Shown here: positions 25,437 to 34,284 of the stretch, piece after piece
Position numbering within the stretch: position 1 is the first letter of the stretch
Layout: every line of letters begins with the position of its first letter
Translations under genes and position numbers: made by a program
Assembly: GCA_011390465.1 (NCBI GenBank)
Contig: JAABSH010000002.1
Span: forward strand, 1 to 64,000
DNA: 64,000 nucleotides
Direction of reading: 5' to 3'
From: Desulfobacteraceae bacterium
Lineage (GTDB): Bacteria > Desulfobacterota > Desulfobacteria > Desulfobacterales > Desulfosalsimonadaceae
The notes under the pieces: generated by a model
What the model was told of the DNA's origin: nothing
Seen by the model: the letters and a program-made list of their open reading frames with translations, nothing else
Databases searched by the model: none

Positions 25437-27131
25437 TCAGAGCAGAATCTGATTTTCCAGAGACCTTGATTCTCCCGCGGAAATAACGCGGATGGCGGGT
25501 TTGCCGTTGACCGGGCATTTGTTCTGGCAGATGCCGCAGCCGATGCACCGGGAAAGATCCACAAACGGCAGTTGAACATTGATTTCTTCCATTTCCATTT
25601 CTATCTCCATTTCCGGTTTTATCTCCATTTCCGGCCTTGCCCGGTTATGGGGCGTTTGTTCGCTTTTCGGCCGGACAATCACATCTTTTTTAAAATAAAT
25701 GGCCTTGGGTGACACCGGGCAGTGCTCTTCGCACACAATGCAGGGGCTGTTGCCGTTCCAGGGCAGGCAGCGGCCCCGGTCAATGTAGGCGGAGCCGATT
25801 TTGACCGGGGTCTGGAGTTTTTCCCGGGCGGAGAGTTTCTGAATGGCCCCGGTGGGGCAGACTCCGGTGCACAGGGTGCAGGTGTATTCGCAGTATCCCA
25901 GATTCATGTTCAGCACCGGGGTCCAGAATCCGGCAAGCCCGGCTTCGGAGAATGCCGGCACAATTACATTGGTGGGGCAGGCTTTCATGCAAAGTCCGCA
26001 GCGCTGGCACCGGTCCAGAAATTCCGGTTCCGCAAGGGATCCCGGCGGCCGTATCAGGGCAGGCGCATAAGTTTTGGAGATTTTGCCGTCCAGCCGTCCG
26101 AACAGGGGCAGGGAAATCCCCGCCAGCAGCCCGCCCAGGAGAACCCTGCGGCTGATGTCGGGTTTGGCTGCAGGTTGAAAGACGGGTTTAAACCGGAAAT
26201 TCAGGGCATCTTCCGGGCATACGGCCGCGCAGTTAAAACACATCAGGCATTCGGGTTTCTGCCAGTTCCGGCCGGGTGCTGGAGCGGCCGCCCCTTGGCA
26301 GACGCGGGTGCAGGCCCCGCAGCCGGTGCATTTTTTTTCGTCTTTTTCCAGCCTCACCAGACTGAACCGGGAAAAAATCCCCAGAAGCGCGCCCAGGGGA
26401 CAGAGAAACCGGCACCAGAACCGGGGGCGGATGCGGTTTAAAAAAAGAATAAGAAGAAACAGGATGCCGATTACCCAGCCGGTATGAAAGGCTTTGTCTT
26501 CATATCCAAATACCGGCGCGGCCAGTCCTTCCAGCCCGTATGCCAGATAATTGAAAATTTTAATATCGCTGAAGGCCAGGGCTTCAAAAAAATCCCGCAG
26601 CCCGATGCCGATGGCCGGGAAAATGGATGTGACAAGGCTGCGGAACAAAAACGCGATGGGATCCATCAGCCCGGTGTAATTGACGCCGACAGCGGCTGCC
26701 GTCAGAAACACAATCAGCAGAAAATATTTGATCCGGCGGCGGGAGTCGGGCTGGTTGGCTGTGATCCGGTCCCGGCCTTTTTGGGCCGGCCGGATGGCGC
26801 CGCACATGTGGTGAATCGTGCCGAACGGACAGATAAAGGCGCAGAAAAACCGGCCCAGCACAAGGGTGGCCAGGATCAGCGCAATGGCCCATCCAAACCC
26901 TTCAATCCACTGGCGCGCAGAGAGCATGGACGACAGCCAGACCAGGGGATCAAGCTCGAAAAAAAAGGTCACCGGCCCCTTGATCTGAATTTCCTGGACC
27001 TGTTCAAAACTCGGGGAATAGTCCAGATACACATCCTGGGGCAGTTTTGTGCTGACCAGAAGATAAACAAACAAAAAGAGAAAAAATGCCTGACACAGCC
27101 GCCGGAACCAGACCAGATGCTTTAGCTTCAA
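25437..27131 (-). CDS. membrane-bound polyferredoxin (NapH/YccM type)
   Basis: The protein combines membrane segments with several [4Fe-4S] motifs. An N-terminal hydrophobic helix and FFCAFICPFGTIHHM precede four further membrane segments. FWCRFLCPLGALLG follows, then CTGCGACTRVCQ, CLMCFNCAAVCPE, a central Tat-like VLLGGLLAGISLPLF stretch, CQRCGLCMKACPT, CEYTCTLCTGVCPT, CIVCEEHCP and CIGCGICQNKCPV near the end. Such proteins move electrons from the membrane to cytoplasmic or periplasmic partners. I chose the TTG at 27131, which overlaps the DUF362 stop as TTGA after GGAAG; a longer frame reaches 27185. The partner is the DUF362 gene, so both probably form one redox module. Confidence 0.82.
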   Translation of the reverse strand: MKLKHLVWFRRLCQAFFLFLFVYLLVSTKLPQDVYLDYSPSFEQVQEIQIKGPVTFFFELDPLVWLSSMLSARQWIEGFGWAIALILATLVLGRFFCAFICPFGTIHHMCGAIRPAQKGRDRITANQPDSRRRIKYFLLIVFLTAAAVGVNYTGLMDPIAFLFRSLVTSIFPAIGIGLRDFFEALAFSDIKIFNYLAYGLEGLAAPVFGYEDKAFHTGWVIGILFLLILFLNRIRPRFWCRFLCPLGALLGIFSRFSLVRLEKDEKKCTGCGACTRVCQGAAAPAPGRNWQKPECLMCFNCAAVCPEDALNFRFKPVFQPAAKPDISRRVLLGGLLAGISLPLFGRLDGKISKTYAPALIRPPGSLAEPEFLDRCQRCGLCMKACPTNVIVPAFSEAGLAGFWTPVLNMNLGYCEYTCTLCTGVCPTGAIQKLSAREKLQTPVKIGSAYIDRGRCLPWNGNSPCIVCEEHCPVSPKAIYFKKDVIVRPKSEQTPHNRARPEMEIKPEMEIEMEMEEINVQLPFVDLSRCIGCGICQNKCPVNGKPAIRVISAGESRSLENQILL

Positions 27132-28075
27132 AGTGTCACCACTTCCTGCTGAAACTGGCGCAAATCCATGGTGCCCAGCTTCCATTTGTCGCCCAGCCGG
27201 ATAAAGCCGATGTCTTCGGGTTTTTTACCGAACAGGCCGGCCGCTCTGGCATCCACGGCCACCGGGTCCGTGCCCAGAATCAGCCGGTTTTCCGCCCGCA
27301 CGTCAGACCGGCTGCCGCCGGAGGGGCCGTTGGCAATCATGATCCGGGTGGCGTCGATCAGGGTAAGGTGGGGCTTGAAAAATTGGGCCAGATCCACAAT
27401 GGACTGGTGAATGTCCTGATGCAGGGCGCTGCGCCGGCCGTCCACGCCGCCGATCCAGTTTTTCATGCCCAGGGTGAGTTTGCTCAGGCCGTGCACTTTT
27501 GCCACCGGCAGGTTGATGACTTTATCCGCCTCCACCAGGGGGGTGAACACCGGCCAGACATCCAGGCGATGACCGTGCAGGTTCATTTTCCGCATCATGG
27601 AAGACCGGGGATGAACCAGATCCGCGCCGGTTGCCCGGGCCACCCCGGCCGCGCCGGTAACGGCAAAACACCGGCCCGCATCATGAATGGTATTGTCCGC
27701 AATGCGCACTTTTGCGGCCCCGGCTTCCTGGCAGAGTTCAATGACCGCTTCCATGACTTCGGGGTTGGTGGTGGCGGCCAGGGCTGGCTCCCGGGCCCAT
27801 GAGATGTTGGCTTTGATGACCACCACATCGCCTTTGGAAACAAATTTGCCCATGCCGCCGGCTTTTTCAAACACCCGGCGGGTCAGTTCCCGAACCGAAT
27901 ATCCCGGGCTTTGCCCATGCCCTTCCACAAGCCATTTGTCAGGGGGGCTCGCGGCAAAAGCCATTTTTGACAGCACAGATACCGGCAGGCAGGAGGCGGC
28001 AACAATGCCGCTGGAAATTTTACAGATGTTTTTGATGGCATCTCTTCGGGTGACGGGGGAGTGTTTCCTATTCAT
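27128..28075 (-). CDS. DUF362 protein with Tat signal
   Basis: The 315-residue protein has a twin-arginine leader (TRRDAIKNICKISSGIVAAS, ending near AFA at residue 41), so it is exported folded. The rest is DUF362: DVVVIKANISWAREP, IELCQEAGAAKVRIADNTIH, VINLPVAKVHGLSKLTLGMKNWIGG and VDARAAGLFGKKPEDIGFIRLGDKWKLG. DUF362 proteins pair with polyferredoxins in anaerobes and are thought to act in electron transfer, but the reaction is unknown. It is translationally coupled to the polyferredoxin gene downstream. Few cysteines are present here, so the cluster chemistry probably lies in the partner. Confidence 0.82.
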   Translation of the reverse strand: MNRKHSPVTRRDAIKNICKISSGIVAASCLPVSVLSKMAFAASPPDKWLVEGHGQSPGYSVRELTRRVFEKAGGMGKFVSKGDVVVIKANISWAREPALAATTNPEVMEAVIELCQEAGAAKVRIADNTIHDAGRCFAVTGAAGVARATGADLVHPRSSMMRKMNLHGHRLDVWPVFTPLVEADKVINLPVAKVHGLSKLTLGMKNWIGGVDGRRSALHQDIHQSIVDLAQFFKPHLTLIDATRIMIANGPSGGSRSDVRAENRLILGTDPVAVDARAAGLFGKKPEDIGFIRLGDKWKLGTMDLRQFQQEVVTL

Positions 28076-28491
28076 AGGGGCCTCCGTTTAAAAAAAAGGA
28101 AAGTGGGGCGGCTCAAATTTTGATTTGATCCAATGGGCTAAATATAAGAGTGCCACACGGTGGTTGTCAAGATGAAATGACAAAATTGTCAGAGCCTGAC
28201 AGTTTTGATACAACCGTAAAAAGTCATATTTTGACGAAGCCGTCAGTTTTGGATCATACAAAGACGCCTGGTTTACATTGATGCTGTGAGACTTGAATTC
28301 ACAGGCCCCTGCATTGGCCCGGCAAACAGCCCGTAGAATGGATCTGATACCGATGTGAAAAGAAAGGTATGCAAAAAAAGAAAAAAATGAGTTTAATATC
28401 AGAATTCTGGTATGGTATTTGTATTTTTGTAGGTACCTGGTCTGTCGCAGCGTTTGTTTTGAATTTTTTATAGATGAGATATAGCTGAGAA
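28076..28491. promoter_or_regulatory. divergent intergenic region with TGAC-type repeats
   Basis: The 416 bases between the divergent DUF362 and ptsP genes contain the inverted repeat tgacaaaattgtca (28179-28192). Two direct repeats, gacagttttgat (28199-28210) and gtcagttttggat (28243-28255), lie 44 bases apart. Their clustering about 110-180 bases before the DUF362 start suggests an operator region. I cannot place a -35/-10 pair with confidence, and no small gene is evident. Confidence 0.4.
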
Positions 28492-30822
28492 ATGATGAAT
28501 CCCAAAGAAAAATATATTCTCGAAAATATCCTTGAAGCCATTTCCGTGTCTGACAATCCCGCCCAGTCCCTGGACCGCATTGTGCATATGGTTGCGGCGG
28601 AGCTTCACATTGATGCCTGTTCGGTCTATGTCTACAACCCCTATGACAACAGCCTGAGCCTCAAAGCCACCCGCGGTCTCAACCGTGAGTCCGTGGGGAG
28701 CATTGAAATGGATTTGAGCGAGGGCCTCACCGGACTGGTCATTGAAACCATGGCCCCGGTGTTTGTGGTCGACCCGGCAACTCATCCCCGGTATAAGTAT
28801 TATGCAGGCAGCGGGGAAGAAGTGTATAAGACATATCTTGGCGTGCCGCTGATTTATCACAAAAAGGTGATCGGGGCCCTGGTGGTTCAGACGATGGCGG
28901 AAGCGGACATGGATGGAGATGTCATTGAGCTGTTCCGGCGGATTGCCGGCCAGATTGCTCCGACGCTCGCGTTTCTCATGCTTCAGGAAGACCGGCAGGC
29001 CCATGAGATATCTTCCCCTGCTGTCGGCGAAAATGCTGCCGGCGACGCCCGGGAAAGCAATAAAGGATTTGCGGATAACCACCTGCGCGGGGAGCCGGTG
29101 TCTGACCGGGCGGCATCCGGGTTTGCCCATTACCTTTCCGACACCATGGATTTTGAACAGATCCGGTTGAAACCCATTGCCGAAACAGACTGCCCCAGGG
29201 AAATTGACCGGCTGAACCAGGCGTTTTCCGCAGCAGCCTCCCGGATCCGGCAAGTGTCTGAACAGGCCCGGGGCATTTCCGATCAGGACAGGGCCATTAT
29301 CGAGGCACACCTCATGCTGCTGGCGGACCGGTCCCTGAAGCGGCGCATCGTGGAAAAAATAAATACCCGGATGAACGCGGAATATGCCCTGAAGCAGGTG
29401 ATTTTTGCATACGCGGACATGTTCCGGGCCATGGAGGATGTGTATCTGAGAGAACGGGCCGCCGATATTCTGGATATCGGCCGCCGGTTGCTGGGAAATC
29501 TGGTGGGAAACAATGAAGCACCGGATCAGGCGTTTGACCGGGACACCATTATTGTTGCCGCGGATATCTCGCCCGTGGACCTGCTGGCCATCCGCCAGCC
29601 CCTTCTCAAGGGAATTGTTCTGGCCAAAGGCGGCCGCACCTCCCACACCGTCATCATGGCAAGGTCTCTTGAAATACCGGTTGTTATCGGCGTGGAAGGC
29701 CTTGCCGGAAATGTGCGGTCAGGGGATTTTTTGATTGTAGACGGCGTGTCCGGCCTGGTGTATGTCAATCCCACCCGGCAGATCCGGGACACCTATGAAC
29801 GGCGCCAGGCGGCAAATCAAAAAGTTCAGAAAAAACTGGAACGGCTTCGCGATCTTCCCGCAGTCACGGCGGACGGATTTGAGGTGCACATGGGGGCCAA
29901 TATCGGGCTGTTGTCTGATATCATGCTGGCCAGAAAATACGGGGCCGATCATATCGGCCTGTATCGGACGGAATTTCCGTTTCTGCTGCGAAAATCCTTT
30001 CCGTCGGAAGACGAACAGGTAACGCTTTACTGCCGGGTGCTGGAAAAAGCCGACGGCCGGCCCGTCACCATCCGCACCTTTGACGTGGGCGGGGACAAGT
30101 TTTTATCCTATCTGGAGGCACCCAAAGAGGATAATCCGTTTCTGGGATGGCGGTCCATCCGGCTGAGCCTGGATCTTGAAGATATTTTCCGGACCCAGAT
30201 CCGCGCCATTTTAAGGGCGTCCGCTTTCGGCAAAACCCGGATGCTGTTTCCCATGATCAGCAGTGTGGAGGAAATCCGTCAGGTAGCGCGGCTGGTCAGC
30301 GGGGAAAAACAAAACCTGGACCGGCACCGGATTGCGTTTGACCGGGATATGGAAACCGGCATCATGGTGGAAGTGCCGGCAGCCGTGCCCATTTTGGACC
30401 GGCTGTTGCGGTATGCGGATTTTGTAAACATCGGCACCAATGACCTGATGCAGTATCTGCTGGCCGTGGACCGGAACAACAAAAAAGTGGCCCGGTATTT
30501 CAACAGCCTGCATCCGTCTGTCATCGCCACCGTGCAGCAGATTGTGTCCGTATGCCGGCGGTCGAACAAACAGGTGTGCATTTGCGGCGAAGCCGCCGCT
30601 GTAAGCAGCAGTGTTTTTCTGTTCGTCGCCATGGGCGCGGATTATCTCAGCATGGTGCCGGCGGCCATTCCGGGGGCCAAACAGTTTATCCGGTCCATGG
30701 ACAAAAAAGCAGCAGATCAGGCCTTAACCCGATGTTTGGAAATGGAAGATGCCGGTGAAATTGCCGCTTATGTGGAAAAATTTTTGCCGGCAGCGGAGAA
30801 AATGCCCTATGACAAACCGTGA
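28492..30822 (+). CDS. ptsP: phosphoenolpyruvate-protein phosphotransferase PtsP (EI-Ntr)
   Basis: The 776-residue protein has a GAF domain at about residues 15-165 (LDRIVHMVAAELHIDACSVY, GVPLIYHKKVIGALVVQ) followed by Enzyme I. The phosphorylated histidine is in GGRTSHTVIMARSLEIPVV (about residue 383). The PEP-binding barrel shows LYRTEFPFL, TFDVGGDKF, MLFPMISSV, GIMVEVPAAV, FVNIGTNDLMQYLLAVDRN and CICGEAAA. It is the first enzyme of the nitrogen-type phosphotransfer relay and takes phosphate from PEP. No NPr or EIIA-Ntr gene is adjacent. The GNAT gene overlaps its end by 14 bases. Confidence 0.92.
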   Translation: MMNPKEKYILENILEAISVSDNPAQSLDRIVHMVAAELHIDACSVYVYNPYDNSLSLKATRGLNRESVGSIEMDLSEGLTGLVIETMAPVFVVDPATHPRYKYYAGSGEEVYKTYLGVPLIYHKKVIGALVVQTMAEADMDGDVIELFRRIAGQIAPTLAFLMLQEDRQAHEISSPAVGENAAGDARESNKGFADNHLRGEPVSDRAASGFAHYLSDTMDFEQIRLKPIAETDCPREIDRLNQAFSAAASRIRQVSEQARGISDQDRAIIEAHLMLLADRSLKRRIVEKINTRMNAEYALKQVIFAYADMFRAMEDVYLRERAADILDIGRRLLGNLVGNNEAPDQAFDRDTIIVAADISPVDLLAIRQPLLKGIVLAKGGRTSHTVIMARSLEIPVVIGVEGLAGNVRSGDFLIVDGVSGLVYVNPTRQIRDTYERRQAANQKVQKKLERLRDLPAVTADGFEVHMGANIGLLSDIMLARKYGADHIGLYRTEFPFLLRKSFPSEDEQVTLYCRVLEKADGRPVTIRTFDVGGDKFLSYLEAPKEDNPFLGWRSIRLSLDLEDIFRTQIRAILRASAFGKTRMLFPMISSVEEIRQVARLVSGEKQNLDRHRIAFDRDMETGIMVEVPAAVPILDRLLRYADFVNIGTNDLMQYLLAVDRNNKKVARYFNSLHPSVIATVQQIVSVCRRSNKQVCICGEAAAVSSSVFLFVAMGADYLSMVPAAIPGAKQFIRSMDKKAADQALTRCLEMEDAGEIAAYVEKFLPAAEKMPYDKP

Positions 30823-31660
30823 CGATCACATCAGACCCCTGACCGCCGGTGAAATGAATACAGCCATGGACTGGGCCGCGGCAGAAGGGTGGAACCCGGG
30901 ATTGCATGACGGCCCAGCATTTTTTGCCGCGGACCCGGCGGGATTTTTCGTGGGTGAAATTGATCAAACCCCGGTTTCTTTGATTTCCGGGGTAAGATAC
31001 GGAAAAAACTTTGGTTTTATCGGGTTTTATATTGTAAAACCCGACTTTCGCGGACAGGGATACGGCATCAAAATCTGGCAGGCCGGGCTTGCCCGCCTTG
31101 CCGGCCGGAATGTGGGCCTGGACGGGGTGGTGGATCAGCAGGAGAATTATAAAAAATCCGGTTTTAAACTGGCGTACCGGAATATCCGCTGGCAGGGGGT
31201 AACCGGCGGAAGCCTTCCGGACACCGCCAATCTTGCGGATTTGCGGTCACTGTCCTTTGACAGGGTAACTGCCTATGACCGGGCCTTTTTTCCGGACGAC
31301 CGGTCCGGATTTTTAAAATCATGGCTTTCTCAGCCCGCGTCTGTCTCCCTCGGGGTTATGGAAAAACAACAGCTCAGGGGGTATGGCATGATCCGGCAAT
31401 GCCGCAGCGGTTATAAGATCGGCCCCCTGTTTGCCGATGCGCCGGAACCCGCGGAAATGCTGTTTCATGCATTGTGCGCAAAGGTTAATCCCGGCCGGCC
31501 GGTGTATCTGGACACCCCGGAACCCAATGCCGCTGCCGTTGCCCTGGCGGAAAAACACGGCATGGAAATGGTGTTTGAAACCGCCAGAATGTATACCCGC
31601 AAGTTCCCGGATCTGCCGGTGCGGAAAATTTTCAGCGTCACCAGTTTTGAACTGGGGTGA
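30809..31660 (+). CDS. GNAT-family acetyltransferase, two-domain
   Basis: The 283-residue protein starts at ATG 30809, inside the ptsP end, so it is likely coupled to it. The N-terminal half is a GNAT domain (IRPLTAGEMNTAMDWAAAEG, FYIVKPDFRGQGYGIKIWQ, with the RGQGYG acetyl-CoA loop at about 85). The C-terminal half (GYGMIRQCRSGYKIGPLFAD, VYLDTPEPNAAAVALAEKHGM) is the Acetyltransf_18-like partner domain. The acceptor is unknown. A longer frame back to 30749 would lie fully within ptsP and has no better ribosome site. Confidence 0.82.
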   Translation: MTNRDDHIRPLTAGEMNTAMDWAAAEGWNPGLHDGPAFFAADPAGFFVGEIDQTPVSLISGVRYGKNFGFIGFYIVKPDFRGQGYGIKIWQAGLARLAGRNVGLDGVVDQQENYKKSGFKLAYRNIRWQGVTGGSLPDTANLADLRSLSFDRVTAYDRAFFPDDRSGFLKSWLSQPASVSLGVMEKQQLRGYGMIRQCRSGYKIGPLFADAPEPAEMLFHALCAKVNPGRPVYLDTPEPNAAAVALAEKHGMEMVFETARMYTRKFPDLPVRKIFSVTSFELG

Positions 31661-31758
31661 AGGTAGGATGCGGGCAATCCTCCCTGTTTTTTTGAAGCAT
31701 TCCACTGCCGCATCCTTCATCGCTGGCCGTTTCATCATATAATACGTTAAAGGAGGGC

Positions 31759-31962
31759 ATGATTGCCGGTGAAATTCTTTTTGATGCGACAGCGAATCCT
31801 CATGACAGGATGGCCTTTCTGTCCATTCACTATCCGGACTTCCTTTTGCTGAATGATCGGGACTTCTTGACAGATGATCCTGAACGGTTTAGCATGCATG
31901 GAGTTGACACTGGCGAAATTATTCCATATTTTTGTTACGTGAATAACCTTTGCGAGGTATAA
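31759..31962 (+). CDS. small protein of unknown function (67 aa)
   Basis: A strong AAAGGAGGGC precedes the ATG, and a TATAAT box sits at 31738-31743. The product is not recognised: it starts AGEILFDATANPHDRMAFLSI, has an acidic middle (LNDRDFLTDDPERF) and ends IIPYFCYVNNLCEV. There is no signal peptide. The stop is one base before the next ATG, so the two small genes form one unit ending in a good terminator. The strong translation signal makes this more than a chance frame. Confidence 0.5.
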   Translation: MIAGEILFDATANPHDRMAFLSIHYPDFLLLNDRDFLTDDPERFSMHGVDTGEIIPYFCYVNNLCEV

Positions 31963-31963
31963 G

Positions 31964-32137
31964 ATGAATTCATTGAAAAAACTTAAAATGAAGAAGATCA
32001 AGAACCTGCTTTCCACAAAAGAAGAGGTCGTTAAGGTCCGTTCTTCCCTGGAGCAGAAGACCGCCACCGCTTTTGATGAATATGCCAAATCTAAACAGAA
32101 GACTCGGGAGTTGTCCCATTTAAAATATCTTGATTGA
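31964..32137 (+). CDS. small basic protein of unknown function (57 aa)
   Basis: The 57-residue product is highly basic at its start (NSLKKLKMKKIKNLLSTKEE) and then an amphipathic helix (VVKVRSSLEQKTATAFDEYA) with a charged tail. It has a GAGGTATAAG signal before the ATG and follows the preceding small gene by one base. An intrinsic terminator lies 27 bases after the stop. No family is recognised. The base-rich helical make-up would suit a nucleic-acid or protein-binding accessory, but that is a guess. Confidence 0.5.
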   Translation: MNSLKKLKMKKIKNLLSTKEEVVKVRSSLEQKTATAFDEYAKSKQKTRELSHLKYLD

Positions 32138-32163
32138 ACCCCATTCCGTTTTTGGATATCAAA

Positions 32164-32201
32164 CCCGTATGCTTTGGTTGAGAAGGCATACGGGTTTTTT
32201 T
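32164..32201 (+). terminator. intrinsic terminator of the small-gene unit
   Basis: A 9-base perfect stem, cccgtatgc (32164-32172) and gcatacggg (32186-32194), is followed by seven T. It ends the two-gene unit at 31759-32137. Confidence 0.9.
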
Positions 32202-32317
32202 ATGAAAAGCGCTTTGGGAAAGTCGTCTTGTTGACATTTTGTATATGATGTAATGGATACTGATTAATAATGTTTCAATGGGGCGTTTGCGTCTTGAACA
32301 TTGAATAAAGGGTTAAA

Positions 32318-33115
32318 ATGAACAATAATCTCCTGATTCAGGAAATAAACGGGAAAGTGGGCACCCTTCGCCTGAACCGGCCGGAGAAGCGCAATGCGTT
32401 GTCTGTTGAGCTTTTGGCGGAACTGTATCTGATGTTAAAACAATGGGCCGCCGATGATGCGGTCAGGGTGGTGGTGATTACCGGCAATTCAGAAACTGCT
32501 TTTTCCGCGGGGTATGACATCGCCGCCATTCCCACCCGGCTTTCTTCTGAGGTGGCGGCATTTCTGGAAAGCGGCAACCCCTTGGAAAAAGTGCTCAAAA
32601 GCGTGCGGGATTTTCCCTATCCCGTGATTGCCATGATCAACGGATATTGTTTCGGCGCCGGACTGAATCTTGCCATGTGCTGCGACATCCGCATTGCCGC
32701 GGATCATATCAAAGCCGGAATGCCGCCGGTGAAGCTGGGACTGGTTTATCATCCGGACGGGTTGACTCAGTTTATTGAAGTCCTCGGCATGGCCAGAACC
32801 CGGGAGCTGTTTTTGACCGGCCGCACCTATGCCGGACCGGAAGTCAGGGAGATGGGACTTGCGGACCATCTGGTGCCAAAGAAATGTCTTTCGGAAACCG
32901 TGTTTCAGTTGGCCGAAGAAATTGCCAGAAACGCGCCCCTGGCGTTAAAAGGAACCAAGAAAATGCTTAACCGGATCGGCGAGTCCCTGAGCATCAAAAC
33001 TGAATATCGTGAAGAAGCCGAAACCCTGATTGCCGAAGCCATGAGCAGCCAGGATTTGAAAGAAGGGCAGGCCGCATTTATGGAAAAAAGAGACCCCGTT
33101 TTTACGGGGTCTTGA
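32318..33115 (+). CDS. enoyl-CoA hydratase/isomerase (crotonase) family protein
   Basis: The 265-residue protein has the crotonase pattern: LRLNRPEKRNALSVELLAEL, the first oxyanion-hole segment AFSAGYDIAAIP, the second YCFGAGLNLAMCCDIRIAAD, then MPPVKLGLVYHPDGLTQF, RELFLTGRTYAGPEVREMG and LALKGTKKMLNR. Crotonases hydrate or isomerise acyl-CoA. In classical hydratases a glutamate lies at the PEI position; here it is MPPVKLG, so one catalytic acid is missing, while the glutamate of RELFLTG remains. The exact reaction is therefore open. The 3' end contains a terminator serving the convergent gene. Confidence 0.82.
   Translation: MNNNLLIQEINGKVGTLRLNRPEKRNALSVELLAELYLMLKQWAADDAVRVVVITGNSETAFSAGYDIAAIPTRLSSEVAAFLESGNPLEKVLKSVRDFPYPVIAMINGYCFGAGLNLAMCCDIRIAADHIKAGMPPVKLGLVYHPDGLTQFIEVLGMARTRELFLTGRTYAGPEVREMGLADHLVPKKCLSETVFQLAEEIARNAPLALKGTKKMLNRIGESLSIKTEYREEAETLIAEAMSSQDLKEGQAAFMEKRDPVFTGS
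33084..33112 (-). terminator. intrinsic terminator for the nitronate monooxygenase-like gene
   Basis: On the minus strand, agaccccgt and acggggtct form a 9-base perfect stem (33091-33099 with 33104-33112) with a 4-base loop. A C and then a run of six T (33084-33089) follow. The hairpin lies inside the last codons of the crotonase gene on the other strand. Confidence 0.75.
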
Positions 33116-33127
33116 ATTGGATTCCGA

Positions 33128-34090
33128 TCAATTCGCAAACCGCGACAAGGCCTGCTCGGTTTCGACTGCCATGCGGTCAAAAAGTTCCCTGAGGGTTGGA
33201 ATGTCATGGGTCAGGCCGACGCCCTGGCCGCAGGCAAGAATGCCTTTGTCCACGTCCCCTTCGTCAAACATGAGCCGTGCGTTTTCTCCTTTGATGACCT
33301 CATAGAGTTCCGCGAAATCCGCTTTTTCTTTTTCCAGTTCAAGGCATTTGTGGGCCGCGCCGTTGTTCAGCACCCGGTGGGTGGCGTTTAAGGACCGCAT
33401 GACCAGCATGGTGTCCAGTTCCGTGGCCGTCAGCAGGGATTTTTTAATGTTGTCGTGCATGGGGGATTCCCTGGTGGCCAGCAGCCGGGTGCCCATGATC
33501 ACGGCTTCCGCGCCAAGGGCCAGTACCGCGGCAATGCCCCGGCCGTCGGAGATGCCGCCGCCGCCGATAACCGGTACTTTCACCGCATCCGCCACCACCG
33601 GCACCAGCACCATGGTGCCGATATCCAGCCGGCCCGTGGCCCCGCCGTTTTCATAGCCGACCACCGTCACCACGTCCGCTCCCATGGCTTCCACTTTTTT
33701 GGCATACCGCACCCCCACGCATTTATGAATCCAGGTCATGCCCAGATCCTTGAACCGGCCCACAAGGGCTTCGGGCGCATGATGACCGGAGGTCTCAACG
33801 ATCTTCAGACCGTGGTCCGCCATGACGTCAAGATAATCATTGTTGTCAATCTGGGTCATGGCCGGAAACAGGTTGATGTTGACGCCGTAGGGCTTGTCCG
33901 TCAAAGTTTCCATCCGGTCAATGGCGTCCGCGAACGCGTCTTTGGACTTGTAGTTGGCGGATGCAATAATGCCCAGCCCACCGGCGTTGCTCATGGCCGC
34001 AACAAAATCGGCCTTTGATATCCACATCATGGCCCCGCCCACAAACGGGTATTTGATTCCAAACAGATCGGTGAGTTTTGTTTTCAGCAT
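33128..34090 (-). CDS. nitronate monooxygenase / 2-nitropropane dioxygenase family flavoprotein
   Basis: The 320-residue protein starts at ATG 34090 after GGAGGCACC; an upstream frame has no signal. It has the family landmarks LTDLFGIKYPFVGGAMMWISK, MSNAGGLGIIASANY, PYGVNINLFP, KCVGVRYAKKVEAMGADVV, the histidine-bearing SGHHAPEA, VIGGGGISDGRGIAAVLALGA and VIMGTRLLATRESP. These enzymes bind FMN and oxidise nitronates or act in related reactions; several members are enoyl-ACP reductase-like. The neighbour is a crotonase, which makes a fatty-acid-type role possible. It is convergent with that gene, so co-expression is not implied. Confidence 0.85.
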   Translation of the reverse strand: MLKTKLTDLFGIKYPFVGGAMMWISKADFVAAMSNAGGLGIIASANYKSKDAFADAIDRMETLTDKPYGVNINLFPAMTQIDNNDYLDVMADHGLKIVETSGHHAPEALVGRFKDLGMTWIHKCVGVRYAKKVEAMGADVVTVVGYENGGATGRLDIGTMVLVPVVADAVKVPVIGGGGISDGRGIAAVLALGAEAVIMGTRLLATRESPMHDNIKKSLLTATELDTMLVMRSLNATHRVLNNGAAHKCLELEKEKADFAELYEVIKGENARLMFDEGDVDKGILACGQGVGLTHDIPTLRELFDRMAVETEQALSRFAN

Positions 34091-34284
34091 CGGTGCCTCC
34101 ATTCGAATAAGATGAATCGTCAGAAAAAAGTCAGAAAAAATTAAATAAAAAAAATGGCAGATTTCGCCATTATCGTCAATACAAAGCACATCCGGCACCG
34201 GGAAAATATTTATTACTTCCTGTTGTTGCGAATTTTTGTTTCTGATATATTTTTATTTTTTATTTACAAAGAAAGGAATACCCT

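Noticed and set aside
28468-29646. Minus-strand frame of 392 codons
   Set aside because: It is antisense to ptsP, with no family match.
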